From the NCBI GenBank assembly GCA_014379405.1, contig JACMLU010000012.1:167166-231165 (forward strand): a stretch of DNA of 64,000 bases, given 5' to 3'. Positions 35,675-44,798 of the stretch are shown here, one piece after another. The notes beneath the pieces were generated by a model, which saw nothing but the letters and a program-made list of their open reading frames with translations, searched no databases and had not been told where the DNA came from. The stretch is from Flavobacterium sp. (GTDB lineage: Bacteria > Bacteroidota > Bacteroidia > Flavobacteriales > Flavobacteriaceae). The first letter of the stretch is position 1, and every line of letters starts with the position of its first letter. Both the position numbers and the translations under genes were made by a program.

Positions 35675-36319
35675 TCAAGGAGAAAGTCTATCAATTTTCC
35701 AAGAATAGTCATTTTGCAAATGGTAGCGGATTCTATCGTGCAATCTATTAGGTCTTCCTTGCCAAAACTCCACTTCAACTGGACGGATTAAATAACCTCC
35801 CCAAAATTCGGGTCTTGAAATGTCTTTTCCTTCAAAATCTTTCTCCAATTGTTTCAAACCTTCTTCCAAAACAGTTCGGGACGGAATAATTTCGCTTTGA
35901 TTGGAAACAATAGCCCCTAACTTACTTCCGGTTGGCCTGGAATCAAAATAGCCATCGGAAATATTCTCCGAAGTTTTCTCGGCAATTCCTTTAATTATAA
36001 CTTGGCGTTCGAGTGAATGCCAAAAAAAAGACAGACAAACATTTGGATTATTATTAATAGCCCTACCCTTTTCGGAATTATAATTGGTATAAAAAATAAA
36101 TCCTTCATAAGTAAATTGTTTCAAAAGAACTACTCTTGATTTTGGAAAACCATCCAATCCAATGGTCGAAACCGTCATTGCATTGACTTCGTCCACACCT
36201 CCAAAATCTTCGACTTCGTGAAACCATCTGTTGAATAAATTGATGGGGTCTTCCGGAATATTCGTTTCAAGAAGTTCGCTTTTTTCATACGATTTTCTAT
36301 AATTACCTATGTCTTTCAT
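35675..36319 (-). CDS. pdxH: Pyridoxamine/pyridoxine 5'-phosphate oxidase
   Basis: The 214-residue length is exact for the family. FMN-binding segments are present (SRVVLLKQFTYEGFIFYTNY and the YWHSLERQVIIKG-like LSFFWHSLERQV), and the C-terminal signature EFWQGRPNRLHDRI is diagnostic. It oxidises pyridoxamine or pyridoxine phosphate to pyridoxal phosphate with O2 and FMN, the last step of vitamin B6 synthesis and salvage. It stands alone. An octamer TAATTTTG on the reverse strand (36352-36345) may be its -7 element. Confidence 0.96.
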   Translation of the reverse strand: MKDIGNYRKSYEKSELLETNIPEDPINLFNRWFHEVEDFGGVDEVNAMTVSTIGLDGFPKSRVVLLKQFTYEGFIFYTNYNSEKGRAINNNPNVCLSFFWHSLERQVIIKGIAEKTSENISDGYFDSRPTGSKLGAIVSNQSEIIPSRTVLEEGLKQLEKDFEGKDISRPEFWGGYLIRPVEVEFWQGRPNRLHDRIRYHLQNDYSWKIDRLSP

Positions 36320-36395
36320 TTGTTTGGATTAAATTTATTGAATACAAAATTACTGTGTTTATAACTATTAGCCCCATAAACACAACGTTAATTTC

Positions 36396-36522
36396 TGCCA
36401 CGAAGACACAAGGACACAAAGTTTTAATTAAAAAAGATATTTATGAGTCCCAAATTTATTGGAATCATTATTAGTATCTTCTGTAACCTTTTTTTTCTTT
36501 GCGGCTTTGCGTCTTCGTGGCA
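36396..36522. repeat. Inverted pair of CTTCGTGGCA dispersed repeats
   Basis: TGCCACGAAGACACAAGGACACAAAG (two halves, 36396-36421) and its inverted relative CTTTGCGGCTTTGCG + TCTTCGTGGCA (36497-36522) face each other between pdxH and rnz. A third copy lies between pta and ackA (57761-57788). Each copy shows a 9-base internal period (CTTNGNGNC repeated), ending in CTTCGTGGCA. Confidence 0.65.
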
Positions 36523-36542
36523 ATTTACTTTTTTTAGAGGTA

Positions 36543-37448
36543 TCAAAACTCAAATGATTTGCCATCATCTGCCAAAAGGATGTTCGGAAAAATAGTTTCG
36601 GCTTGCTCTTTAAAAAGTGCTATACTATCGTATCTAGTGGAATAATGTCCTAAAATCAATTGTTTTACATTGGCTTTTAATGCTATGGTTGCCGCTTCTT
36701 TTGCCGTGCAATGCATTGTTTTTCTCGCCAAAGTTTCCTCAGAATCCAAAAAAGTGGCCTCGTGATACAAAACATCGACATCATTTATAATAGGAATAAT
36801 ATTTTCATTATAAACAGTATCCGAGCAAAAAGCATAACTTAATGGCGGAACGGGATCAAAAGTTAACTTGTTGTTTTCAATGACGCGTCCATCTTCAAGA
36901 GTGATGTCTTTTCCATTCTTGATATTCTGGTAATAACATTTGTCAATTTCATAGTTTTGAACGGCATCCAAATTCAATTTGCGTTCTTTAATTTTTTCTT
37001 GAAAGAGAAAACCATTGGTGTAAACCCTATGTTTTAAAGGAATTGTTTTCACAATTAACTTATCGTCTTCAAAAATAACTTCACTTTCTTTAGATTCCAA
37101 TTCGTGAAAAAACAAGTCATAACCAGGCCAAGAATTCGATAATTTCAATTGCAAATCTATAATTTCTTGGATTCCTTTTGGTCCATATATATGCAAGTCG
37201 GTTGTTCTATTTAGCAATGAAAATGTCGAAACCAAGCCCACTAAACCAAAAAAATGATCTCCGTGCAAATGCGAAATAAAAATATGATTGATTTTCGAAA
37301 AACGGATTTTGTTTTTACGCAATTGTACCTGCGTACCTTCACCACAATCAATTAAAAATAATCGATTCCTGATTTCTAAAACCTGTGCAGTGGGATTGGT
37401 AAACGTTCGTGGTGTGGCCGCATAACAGCCGAGGATGGTTAAATTCAT
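36543..37448 (-). CDS. rnz: Ribonuclease Z
   Basis: The 301-residue protein is a metallo-beta-lactamase-fold tRNA 3'-processing endonuclease. The zinc motif HLHGDH is at about residue 60, and later ligands lie in FCSDTVYNENI, VLYHEATF and LGHYSTRYD, as in bacterial RNase Z. The start MNLTILGCYAATPR is normal for Flavobacterium. It cleaves pre-tRNA 3' trailers. It is last in a same-strand run pyrR-pyrB-(110 aa)-rnz. Confidence 0.95.
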   Translation of the reverse strand: MNLTILGCYAATPRTFTNPTAQVLEIRNRLFLIDCGEGTQVQLRKNKIRFSKINHIFISHLHGDHFFGLVGLVSTFSLLNRTTDLHIYGPKGIQEIIDLQLKLSNSWPGYDLFFHELESKESEVIFEDDKLIVKTIPLKHRVYTNGFLFQEKIKERKLNLDAVQNYEIDKCYYQNIKNGKDITLEDGRVIENNKLTFDPVPPLSYAFCSDTVYNENIIPIINDVDVLYHEATFLDSEETLARKTMHCTAKEAATIALKANVKQLILGHYSTRYDSIALFKEQAETIFPNILLADDGKSFEF

Positions 37449-37552
37449 TATTAGTTTTCAGTGGTCAGTCGCAGTATTCAGTTGTAGTAATCTGAAATGC
37501 TTCGTCAGTTCGCTTCACTCGGGTCAAAAATCGTTACTCTTCATTCAGAAAT

Positions 37553-37885
37553 CTAAAAACCCAAATCGCGCTCTATTTCTTCCATTTCAATAATGTCGTG
37601 GGCTTCTTGCAAGGATCTAACAACAGCCAACTTGTGTGAAACAGCATTAAAATCAAGTTCCGAGGTTACAATGACAAATGATTTTTTGGATTTTTTGTGT
37701 GTTTTTGAAAGTGGCAAAAAACTATCAATTTCATTTATCGAAAGGATTTTGTGCGGCCTAATATCAACTATAATATTGTGTTTTTGAAACGTTTTATACT
37801 CGTGTGTTAATTTCATACGAAATGAAACCAAATCACCCTGCGTATCTTTTATCGTAACAGTATGTCCTTTTTGTTCTACTTTCAT
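37553..37885 (-). CDS. Conserved 110-residue protein linked to rnz, function unknown
   Basis: The 110-residue protein has a GHTVTIKDTQGDLVSFRMKL beta-rich start and an alternating alpha/beta pattern ending HDIIEMEEIERDLGF. It looks like a small STAS-like fold, though I see no motif. Relatives sit next to rnz in flavobacteria and are sometimes mislabelled ribonuclease Z. It lies between pyrB (71 bases) and rnz (104 bases) on the same strand. Confidence 0.8.
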   Translation of the reverse strand: MKVEQKGHTVTIKDTQGDLVSFRMKLTHEYKTFQKHNIIVDIRPHKILSINEIDSFLPLSKTHKKSKKSFVIVTSELDFNAVSHKLAVVRSLQEAHDIIEMEEIERDLGF

Positions 37886-37956
37886 AACATTAAAAATTAG
37901 GTTATTGCTAATTTACAAAGAATATTCTAATTACGACAAGGTAAACGATACAAAAT

Positions 37957-38883
37957 TTACTGAATTTTTGAAGCCAATAAATAGATAACCGCCATTCGAA
38001 TCGCAACCCCATTTTCTACTTGGTTTAAAATCACCGATTGTTTCGAATCGGCCACGTCTGATGTTATCTCAACCCCCCGATTGATAGGTCCTGGGTGCAT
38101 AATTACAATTTCTTTATTGAGTGAATCTAACAACGTTTTGTCGAGTCCATATTGTTGGGCATATTCCCGAGTGGATGGAAAAAAATTCACGTCCATTCTT
38201 TCGTTTTGAACCCGAAGCATATTCGCTACATCACACCATTCTAATGCTTTACGCAAATTAGGCTCCACAGTTACTCCCAGTGATTCTATATATCTTGGAA
38301 TCAATGTTTTTGGCCCACAAACTTTAACTTCGGCACCTTGCATTTTCAAAGCATAGATATTAGAAAGTGCAACTCTGGAATGCAAAATATCACCTACAAT
38401 TACCACTTTTTTTCCTGTTACATCACCCAGTTTTTCCCTGATGGAATAGCTGTCCAATAAAGCTTGAGTTGGGTGTTCGTGTGCTCCATCTCCAGCATTT
38501 ACGATGCTTGCCTTTACATTTTGCGACAAGAAATGAGCCGCTCCCGGATTCGAATGTCGCATTACTACCATATCGACTTTCATCGAAAGAATATTATTTA
38601 CGGTATCAATGAGTGTTTCTCCTTTTTTTACCGATGATTGTGCCGCCGAGAAGCTAATCACGTCAGCCGACAAACGTTTTTGGGCTAATTCAAAAGAAAG
38701 TTTGGTTCTGGTACTGTTTTCGAAAAAGATGTTGGCAATGGTTATGTCTCGAAGTGAAGGCACTTTCTTAATGGGACGATTGATAACTTCTTTAAAATGA
38801 TCGGCTGTTTCAAAAATAAGGTCAATATCTTGCTTGTTGATATATTTTATTCCCAATAAATGATTTACACTTAACTCGCTCAT
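37957..38883 (-). CDS. pyrB: Aspartate carbamoyltransferase catalytic subunit
   Basis: The 308-residue protein shows FFENSTRTKLSFE, the carbamoyl-phosphate signature (STRT), and HPTQALLD with MHPGPINRGVEI. It joins carbamoyl phosphate and aspartate, the committed step of pyrimidine synthesis. No pyrI regulatory gene is adjacent. It begins 7 bases after pyrR, so PyrR and PyrB are co-expressed. Confidence 0.96.
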   Translation of the reverse strand: MSELSVNHLLGIKYINKQDIDLIFETADHFKEVINRPIKKVPSLRDITIANIFFENSTRTKLSFELAQKRLSADVISFSAAQSSVKKGETLIDTVNNILSMKVDMVVMRHSNPGAAHFLSQNVKASIVNAGDGAHEHPTQALLDSYSIREKLGDVTGKKVVIVGDILHSRVALSNIYALKMQGAEVKVCGPKTLIPRYIESLGVTVEPNLRKALEWCDVANMLRVQNERMDVNFFPSTREYAQQYGLDKTLLDSLNKEIVIMHPGPINRGVEITSDVADSKQSVILNQVENGVAIRMAVIYLLASKIQ

Positions 38884-38890
38884 TTTACTT

Positions 38891-39430
38891 TTATTTATTA
38901 ATTAAATAAACGGCATCTTCCCCGTCTTGTTCTTTCCAACACACTTTTACTTTCTCATCATTTATGGCATCCACCTGACGACCGCGATAATCGGGTTGAA
39001 TAGGCAAATGACGGCTAAAACGACGGTCAATAAGTACCAATAATTCAATTTCCGATGGTCTTCCAAAGGATTGAATAGCAGTCAATGCCGACCGAATACT
39101 TCGACCAGTATACAATACATCATCTATAAAAACGACTTTCTTGTTTTCGACGATAAAATCTATTTGAGTTTTGTTGGCCTCCAATGGTTTGTTGGTTCTT
39201 CGGAAATCGTCTCTAAAGAAAGTGATGTCCAAATAGCCCAAAGCAATCTTTGAAATCTTATATTCTTTTTCCAATAAATCTTTTAATCGCTCTGCCAAGA
39301 AAGTACCCCGTGGCTGAATACCAACTAAAATAGTATCCGAAAAATCAAGATGTTTTTCAATTAACTGACAGGCCAAACGATGCAGAATGATATTGACTTC
39401 CTTTGAAGTGAGCAATACTTTTTGACTCAT
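38891..39430 (-). CDS. pyrR: PyrR bifunctional pyr regulator / uracil phosphoribosyltransferase
   Basis: ATG at 39430 gives 179 residues (MSQKVLLTSKEVNIILHRLA); a longer start at 39454 adds eight residues and is less likely. The PRPP-binding loop VVFIDDVLYTGRSIRSAL is intact, with GIQPRGTFLAERL and LIDRRFSRHLPIQPDYRG as in PyrR. In Bacillus PyrR binds pyr mRNA to attenuate transcription; whether it does so here cannot be read because no attenuator is evident. A TATATTTG box on the reverse strand (39459-39452) may be its -7 element. Confidence 0.93.
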   Translation of the reverse strand: MSQKVLLTSKEVNIILHRLACQLIEKHLDFSDTILVGIQPRGTFLAERLKDLLEKEYKISKIALGYLDITFFRDDFRRTNKPLEANKTQIDFIVENKKVVFIDDVLYTGRSIRSALTAIQSFGRPSEIELLVLIDRRFSRHLPIQPDYRGRQVDAINDEKVKVCWKEQDGEDAVYLINK

Positions 39431-39619
39431 AATGAAGTGTTGTTTGTGAAGCAAATATAGTAAATCGCTGTTATGAATAAAAATATAAAGTTTGATTAAT
39501 GTTTTTATTTATAAATCTCTTTAAAACTTTAAATTACATAACAATAACCCATAATTATATAACAGACTAATTTAGAGTATTACGCAAATTTGTAATAGGA
39601 ACAATCAAAAATAAAAAAT

Positions 39620-40297
39620 ATGAAAACTTCAGAAAAAACCGCAACAAAAAAAACTACTGTTAAAGATAAAGATTTAGCAAAAAAAATTAAACCTTCTGTC
39701 GTGAAAGAAACTTTAGATAAAAATACAAAATCAGCTGCAGTAAAAAAAACAACTACAGCTAACAAATCGGAAACTAAAACAAAAGCAAAACCAGCAGCTT
39801 CAAAAAACCTTCGTGATTTATTTGAAGATAGTTTAAAAGATATTTATTGGGCAGAAAAAGCATTAACAAAAGCTTTACCTAAAATGGCGAAAAATGCCAC
39901 AGCACCAGAATTGAAAAAGGTTTTTGAAAATCATCTTAAGGAAACAAATGAACAAATTGACCGATTGGAACAAATTTTTAAATTAATAGGTAAAAAAGCT
40001 GTAGCTAAAAAATGTGATGCAATGACTGGATTAATTGAAGAAGGAAGTATCATTATGGAGGAAACTGAAATTGGTGATGTTCGTGATGCCGGAATTATTG
40101 CTGCTTCTCAAAAAATAGAACATTATGAAATTGCTACTTATGGAACTTTGTATGCTTTTGCAACTGCACTAGATGAAGATGATGTATCCAGACTTTTATT
40201 AGAAACTTTAAAAGAAGAAAAAAATGCAGATGTTGCCTTAACTCAAATAGCTTTGGCACATATTAATATTGATGCCGCTGATAAAATAGAAAAATAA
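39620..40297 (+). CDS. Ferritin-like DUF892 stress protein with histone H1-like Lys-rich tail
   Basis: The 225-residue protein has two parts. Residues about 1-62 are a Lys/Thr/Ala-rich tail (KTATKKTTVKDKDLAKK and KTTTANKSETKTKAKPAA), like eukaryotic H1 C-termini and bacterial HU/H1-like proteins. Residues about 63-222 are a DUF892 (YciE/YciF) ferritin-like four-helix bundle: LRDLFEDSLKDIYWAEKALTK, HLKETNEQIDRLEQIF and the Glu/His pairs EHYEIATYGTL. YciF relatives are induced by osmotic or oxidative stress. The tail suggests DNA binding, which is inference. A 57-residue lipoprotein follows in the same direction. Confidence 0.9.
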   Translation: MKTSEKTATKKTTVKDKDLAKKIKPSVVKETLDKNTKSAAVKKTTTANKSETKTKAKPAASKNLRDLFEDSLKDIYWAEKALTKALPKMAKNATAPELKKVFENHLKETNEQIDRLEQIFKLIGKKAVAKKCDAMTGLIEEGSIIMEETEIGDVRDAGIIAASQKIEHYEIATYGTLYAFATALDEDDVSRLLLETLKEEKNADVALTQIALAHINIDAADKIEK

Positions 40298-40314
40298 TTT
40301 AACACATAAATAGT

Positions 40315-40488
40315 ATGAAAAATTTAGCTACAAGAATGTTAATGGTGTCATTAGTTGCACTATTATTCACAAGTTGCGAAATCATTGGTGATATATTTCA
40401 AGCAGGAATGGGTGTGGGAATATTTCTTGTAGTTGTTGTATTGGCGGTAATCGCCTTCATTATAAGCAAAATTATGGGGAAGAAATAA
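40315..40488 (+). CDS. Small membrane lipoprotein
   Basis: The 57-residue frame starts with ATG at 40315 and reads MKNLATRMLMVSLVALLFTSC (the lipidated Cys is residue 21), followed by a second hydrophobic helix GVGIFLVVVVLAVIAFII and a basic end KIMGKK. It follows the ferritin-like gene by 17 bases and is closed by a hairpin terminator, so both probably form one stress unit. Small proteins of this type accompany YciF-like genes in Bacteroidota. Confidence 0.75.
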   Translation: MKNLATRMLMVSLVALLFTSCEIIGDIFQAGMGVGIFLVVVVLAVIAFIISKIMGKK

Positions 40489-40499
40489 GGCATAAAAAA

Positions 40500-40520
40500 T
40501 CCCGCTGCATTGCAGCGGGA
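40500..40520. terminator. Terminator between the small lipoprotein and ABC-F genes
   Basis: TCCCGCTGCA-T-TGCAGCGGGA, a near-perfect hairpin with an upstream A run and downstream AAATCTT; bidirectional for the convergent genes. Confidence 0.8.
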
Positions 40521-40568
40521 AATCTTATATGAGATTGCTTTGTACCTCACAATGACAAATTCGTATAT

Positions 40569-42185
40569 TTAAGAATACATTTTTGTTCTTAATTCCTGAA
40601 CACCTTCGTTATCCAAGTATTCATCGAAAGTCATATAACGATCAATGGCACCTTTTGGTGTTAATTCAACCACTCTGTTACCTACGGTTTGAGCAAACTC
40701 GTGATCGTGTGTGGTAAAAATCACGGAACCTTTATAGTTTTTTAATGAATTGTTGAAAGCCGTAATCGACTCCAAATCCAAGTGGTTTGTTGGTTCGTCG
40801 AGCATCAAGACATTGGCTCTTTCCATCATCATTCGAGACAACATACAACGTACTTTCTCTCCTCCTGATAATACATTACAGGTTTTCAAAGCTTCTTCTC
40901 CAGAGAAAATCATTTTTCCCAAGAAACTACGAATGTTAACTTCGTCACGCTCTTCTTCCGTTTTTACCCATTGACGCAACCAATCCACAAGTGAATAATC
41001 ATTTTCGAAAAACGAATGATTATCGCCTGGTAAATACGCTTGATTAGTAGTAACTCCCCAATCATAAATTCCTGAATCGGCAGTTTGATTTCCGTTCAAT
41101 ATTTCATAAAATGCAGTTGTAGCACGAGAATCTTTAGAGAAAAGCACAATTTTATCGCCTTTGGCCATATTCAAATCAACGCCTTTAAATAAAAGCTCCC
41201 CATCAACAGAAGCACTTAAATCTTGAACATTCAAAATCTGGTCACCAGCTTCACGTTCCTGATCAAAAATAATCGCAGGATAACGACGGCTTGAAGGTTT
41301 TATTTCTGAAATATTCAATTTAGAAATCATCTTCTTACGAGAAGTAGCTTGTTTGGATTTGGCCACATTCGCAGAAAAACGACGAATAAATTCTTCTAAT
41401 TCCTGTTTCTTTTCTTCGGCTTTTTTGTTTTGCTGTGCACGCTGTTTAGCCGCTAATTGACTGGATTCATACCAGAAAGTATAGTTTCCGGAATAGTGAT
41501 TGATTTTAGAAAAATCAATATCGGAAATATGGGTACAAACCGCATCCAAAAAGTGACGGTCATGAGAAACTACAATTACCGTATTTTCATAATTGGCCAA
41601 GAAATTCTCTAACCAAGCAATAGTTTCAAAATCCAGGTCATTGGTAGGCTCATCCATAATCAGCAAATCTGGATTTCCAAAAAGGGCTTGTGCCAAAAGC
41701 ACTCGTACTTTTATTTTTCCTTCCAAATCACCCATTAATGTATAGTGATTGTCTTCGGTAATACCTAAATTAGATAACATTGAGGCTGCATCAGAATCGG
41801 CGTTCCAACCGTTCATTTCTTCGAATTGCACTTGTAACTCCCCTATTCTATCAGCATTTTCATCGGTATAATCCAAATACAAGGCATCCATTTCGGTTTT
41901 CACTTTATACAAAACCTTGTTTCCCATCAGAACCGTTTCCAGAACCGTATGATCGTCAAACATATTGTGGTTTTGGTTCAAAACCGACATACGTTTTCCT
42001 GGCTCCAAATGAATATGTCCCGAAGTAGGATCCATTTCGCCAGCAATTATTTTTAGAAAAGTAGATTTTCCAGCTCCGTTTGCTCCAATAACGCCGTAAA
42101 TATTACCGTTTGTAAAGACCGTATTTACTTCGTCAAACAAAATTCTTTTGCCAAACTGAACTGATAAATTATTGATTGATAACAT
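40569..42185 (-). CDS. ABC-F family ATPase (YbiT/EttA-type)
   Basis: ATG at 42185 gives 538 residues (MLSINNLSVQFGKRILFDEV); a longer frame to 42254 has no support. Two ABC domains are joined by a charged linker (about residues 240-310). Walker A GANGAGKST is in the first; Walker B motifs are LLIMDEPTNDLD and VLMLDEPTNHLD. The second signature LSGGEK is normal, while the first is degenerate (LEGKIK), as in YbiT. There is no membrane domain: ABC-F proteins act on the ribosome. A role in antibiotic resistance cannot be asserted. A promoter lies at 42209-42239. Confidence 0.92.
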   Translation of the reverse strand: MLSINNLSVQFGKRILFDEVNTVFTNGNIYGVIGANGAGKSTFLKIIAGEMDPTSGHIHLEPGKRMSVLNQNHNMFDDHTVLETVLMGNKVLYKVKTEMDALYLDYTDENADRIGELQVQFEEMNGWNADSDAASMLSNLGITEDNHYTLMGDLEGKIKVRVLLAQALFGNPDLLIMDEPTNDLDFETIAWLENFLANYENTVIVVSHDRHFLDAVCTHISDIDFSKINHYSGNYTFWYESSQLAAKQRAQQNKKAEEKKQELEEFIRRFSANVAKSKQATSRKKMISKLNISEIKPSSRRYPAIIFDQEREAGDQILNVQDLSASVDGELLFKGVDLNMAKGDKIVLFSKDSRATTAFYEILNGNQTADSGIYDWGVTTNQAYLPGDNHSFFENDYSLVDWLRQWVKTEEERDEVNIRSFLGKMIFSGEEALKTCNVLSGGEKVRCMLSRMMMERANVLMLDEPTNHLDLESITAFNNSLKNYKGSVIFTTHDHEFAQTVGNRVVELTPKGAIDRYMTFDEYLDNEGVQELRTKMYS

Positions 42186-42208
42186 AAATTGTTTTATAAA
42201 ATTTTGTG

Positions 42209-42239
42209 CAAAAGTACAAAAAATAATAGATTTTTCGAA
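42209..42239 (-). promoter_or_regulatory. Candidate promoter of the ABC-F gene
   Basis: On the reverse strand TTCG (42239-42236), 19 bases, TACTTTTG (42216-42209). The -7 element is perfect and the spacing equals that of the rpsA promoter; the -33 has one mismatch from TTTG. The transcript would start about 17 bases before the ATG. Confidence 0.5.
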
Positions 42240-42290
42240 CCTAAATAAAAACACGATTACTAAGATATCTTACTCATAATATAAAATGAA

Positions 42291-42314
42291 AAACCCGACA
42301 AAAATGCCGGGTTC
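42291..42314 (-). terminator. Terminator behind the GH20 gene
   Basis: AACCCGACA-AAAA-TGCCGGGTT forms a stem with one mismatch and on the reverse strand ends in a U run, insulating GH20 from the ABC-F gene. Confidence 0.65.
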
Positions 42315-42347
42315 AGTACATTACTTTCTTTTAAATCTAAACTACTT

Positions 42348-44420
42348 TTATGCTTGAATCAATTTTTTCAAGCTATTATAAACCGCCAACTCCACATCGG
42401 CGTGATTTTTCGAATTACATTGTTCCAATAAATCCTTTAGAACCGCTGGATTCACGGTTTGTTTTTTGTCAATCTTCAATAACAGTTGTGCCGACAAATC
42501 TGCCAAACTTTTTGACAAGGGCAAAAGCGGTTGAACCAATGGAGCATTGGTACTTAGCTGAAGTAAACTTGCATTAGTGTTTATCCATTTTTTCAAGAAA
42601 TCAGTAATTAAAAGTTGATTTTCCAAACTCTTGTTTTTTAAATATTGATTTACAGCAGTGTCAAAATCCAGAGCATCAGTGGCGTCTGGCGTACAGGCGT
42701 CGGCAAAAAGCGTCAAGGGCGAATACATTTTATATTCTGTTCCTTTGATATTTCGGGAATAGATTTTTAGAGGTTCACAAATATTGGAGAAATCCTCCAA
42801 ATCTTGAGTTTTTTGATTGTTGCTGATGTTTCGCAACAAAACCACTTTGTTTTTGATGTGAGTAATTCCCACTTCTTCCAATCGGAACGAAATAGTTTTC
42901 AGTCTTTTTCGCAAACTGACCAAATCACTAATATTTTCATTCGACCATAATCTTTCGGCAATGGCACAAGTTCTTGGCCAAATTCTGGAATCAATCGTCA
43001 TTGGTGATACCAATTCGCTCCACATTGTGGCTTCTCCTCCCAAAATTCGTGCTTTTTCTTCGGCAGAAAGAGTATTGTTTTTTGGAAGTGGATCATTCAA
43101 ATAATGACTTTCGACACCTTGAACTAAATCAATATAATAGCCATTGGACAAAACGGTTTTGTGGCCACTCTTCACTGCATTTACAAGTGATTTACTTATT
43201 GTTCCTGCCTTGGTTTCTCCTTTCCAAGAATGGATTATGGCCTCTTTGGACATATTCTTTGTCATTATTTCTTCCCAACCCATTAATTCTTTGTTGTGCT
43301 TTTTCAACATTGGAATCAACCGCATCGTGAAATAAGTCTGCAACTCGTGATTGTTTGCCAACTTGTTTTTCTTTTTGAATTCCTGGATTTCAGGATTGGC
43401 ATCCCAGTCTTTCCCTTCGTTTTCATCACCACCAATGTGGAAATATTTTCCTGGAAACAATGGACAAACCTCATCGAAAATTTCGCTCAACAATTGGTAG
43501 GTTTTCGGATTGGATGGATCTAATGTTGGCGTAAAAACACCAGCATTTCTTTCTACGGCATACGATTGTAATTGCGTGAACTGTTGTTCTTTCTCGCCCG
43601 AGTTCAAATTTAATTTGACAACTTTACTTCCAATTTCTGGATAAGCGGCAAGTATTGCCGAGCCGTGACCCGGAACATCTATTTCAGGAACAACCAGAAT
43701 CCCTCTTTCATCGGCGTATTTTACGATATTTATGATTTCTTCCTGGGTATAAAAATCTCCATCTGAAGCTAATTGTGTTAGTTTTGGATGTTTCTTCATC
43801 TCGATTCGCCAACCTTGATCGTCGACTAAATGCCAATGAAAAACATTCATTTTCATTGCCGCCATCGCGTCGAGATTTCTCTTGATAACATCCACTGGCT
43901 GAAAATGTCGGGCTGCGTCGATCATCAAGCCCCTCCAACTAAATCTTGGAAAATCTTCGATAACAACTGTTGAAAAAAAATAGGAAGTGCTGTTGTTTTG
44001 CAACATTTGCAATAAAGTTTCCAATGCGTGAAGTGCACCTATATCTGATGCGGCATTTATCGTTATTTTTCCAGAACTAATTTCAAGACGGTAACTTTCA
44101 TCTTCATAAATTCCGATTTTTCCGTTTTGCTCACAATTGATCTGCAATTGGGCGTTGGGAACTTCGTTCAAACCTGTTATAAATCCTTGGTTGAAAAACA
44201 AGCCTGTCCTTCCATCCAATCGCCTTAAAAACTGGGTTGCACCATTGAAAATTCGAGAATTGGGATTTCCGGTAATATTGACTTTAAAATCTTTGCTCAA
44301 GGCAAAAGCTCCTTCATTCAAATTTATACTTTGTGGCCAAGGCATAAGATTTAATTGATCCGTTTTTACCTGAGCATTAGTCAGAAAAGTTGAAATCAAT
44401 AGAATAAAAATGTATTTCAT
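42348..44420 (-). CDS. Glycoside hydrolase family 20 beta-N-acetylhexosaminidase
   Basis: The 690-residue protein has a signal peptide (MKYIFILLISTFLTNAQ). An N-terminal GH20b beta/alpha domain comes first (about 20-140), then the catalytic barrel starting FSWRGLMIDAARHFQPVDVIKR, and the catalytic Asp-Glu pair in FHIGGDENEGKDW (about D332-E333). It releases terminal N-acetylglucosamine or N-acetylgalactosamine. The C-terminal part after about residue 530 is an extra helical domain seen in Bacteroidota hexosaminidases. It is the only amino-sugar enzyme in the window, next to the sugar symporter gene. Confidence 0.93.
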   Translation of the reverse strand: MKYIFILLISTFLTNAQVKTDQLNLMPWPQSINLNEGAFALSKDFKVNITGNPNSRIFNGATQFLRRLDGRTGLFFNQGFITGLNEVPNAQLQINCEQNGKIGIYEDESYRLEISSGKITINAASDIGALHALETLLQMLQNNSTSYFFSTVVIEDFPRFSWRGLMIDAARHFQPVDVIKRNLDAMAAMKMNVFHWHLVDDQGWRIEMKKHPKLTQLASDGDFYTQEEIINIVKYADERGILVVPEIDVPGHGSAILAAYPEIGSKVVKLNLNSGEKEQQFTQLQSYAVERNAGVFTPTLDPSNPKTYQLLSEIFDEVCPLFPGKYFHIGGDENEGKDWDANPEIQEFKKKNKLANNHELQTYFTMRLIPMLKKHNKELMGWEEIMTKNMSKEAIIHSWKGETKAGTISKSLVNAVKSGHKTVLSNGYYIDLVQGVESHYLNDPLPKNNTLSAEEKARILGGEATMWSELVSPMTIDSRIWPRTCAIAERLWSNENISDLVSLRKRLKTISFRLEEVGITHIKNKVVLLRNISNNQKTQDLEDFSNICEPLKIYSRNIKGTEYKMYSPLTLFADACTPDATDALDFDTAVNQYLKNKSLENQLLITDFLKKWINTNASLLQLSTNAPLVQPLLPLSKSLADLSAQLLLKIDKKQTVNPAVLKDLLEQCNSKNHADVELAVYNSLKKLIQA

Positions 44421-44463
44421 ATTGTTTAGTGTAGTTAATTATTGGATAATAAATGATGGTTTT

Positions 44464-44712
44464 TTAATATTCAAAACGTTTGAAGACTTCGATGGCTACA
44501 TATTCGGCAAGTCCCAAATCATTGTACAATTTTGAGGTATGTTTGTTGCCATCTTCAGCTCTTATCCAAAATTCTCTGGAGTCATTTCCTTGGAACATCA
44601 CTCGATCATTTTGATATTGATGGTACAATATAGCGTGTCTTTTGAATTTTACTAATTTACTGAAAAATATTTTTAAAATGGTATAAATAAACGATTTACT
44701 TATACCATTCAA
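44464..44712 (-). other. Short frame of uncertain status (82 residues)
   Basis: The last 43 residues (MFQGNDSREFWIRAEDGNKH onward) look protein-like, whereas the first half is hydrophobic/basic and resembles translated AT-rich DNA. No family is recognised. It may be a gene remnant like its neighbours at 44727-45046. Confidence 0.25.
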
Positions 44713-44726
44713 ATTTAATAATTATT

Positions 44727-44798
44727 TTAGAAATTGGCACCAGTAGTATCCCACCAAAGTCTGGGTCCTCCATTGTCACGCCCTTTATGATAAAATCC
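44727..44798 (-). pseudogene. C-terminal remnant of an unidentified secreted-type protein
   Basis: The reverse strand reads K-GFYHKGRDNGGPRLWWDTT-GANF-stop, preceded in frame by a stop codon. The Gly/Trp-rich composition is that of a real protein C-terminus rather than random AT-rich translation. No upstream continuation exists; the DNA turns into the LytTR remnant on the other strand. Confidence 0.4.
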
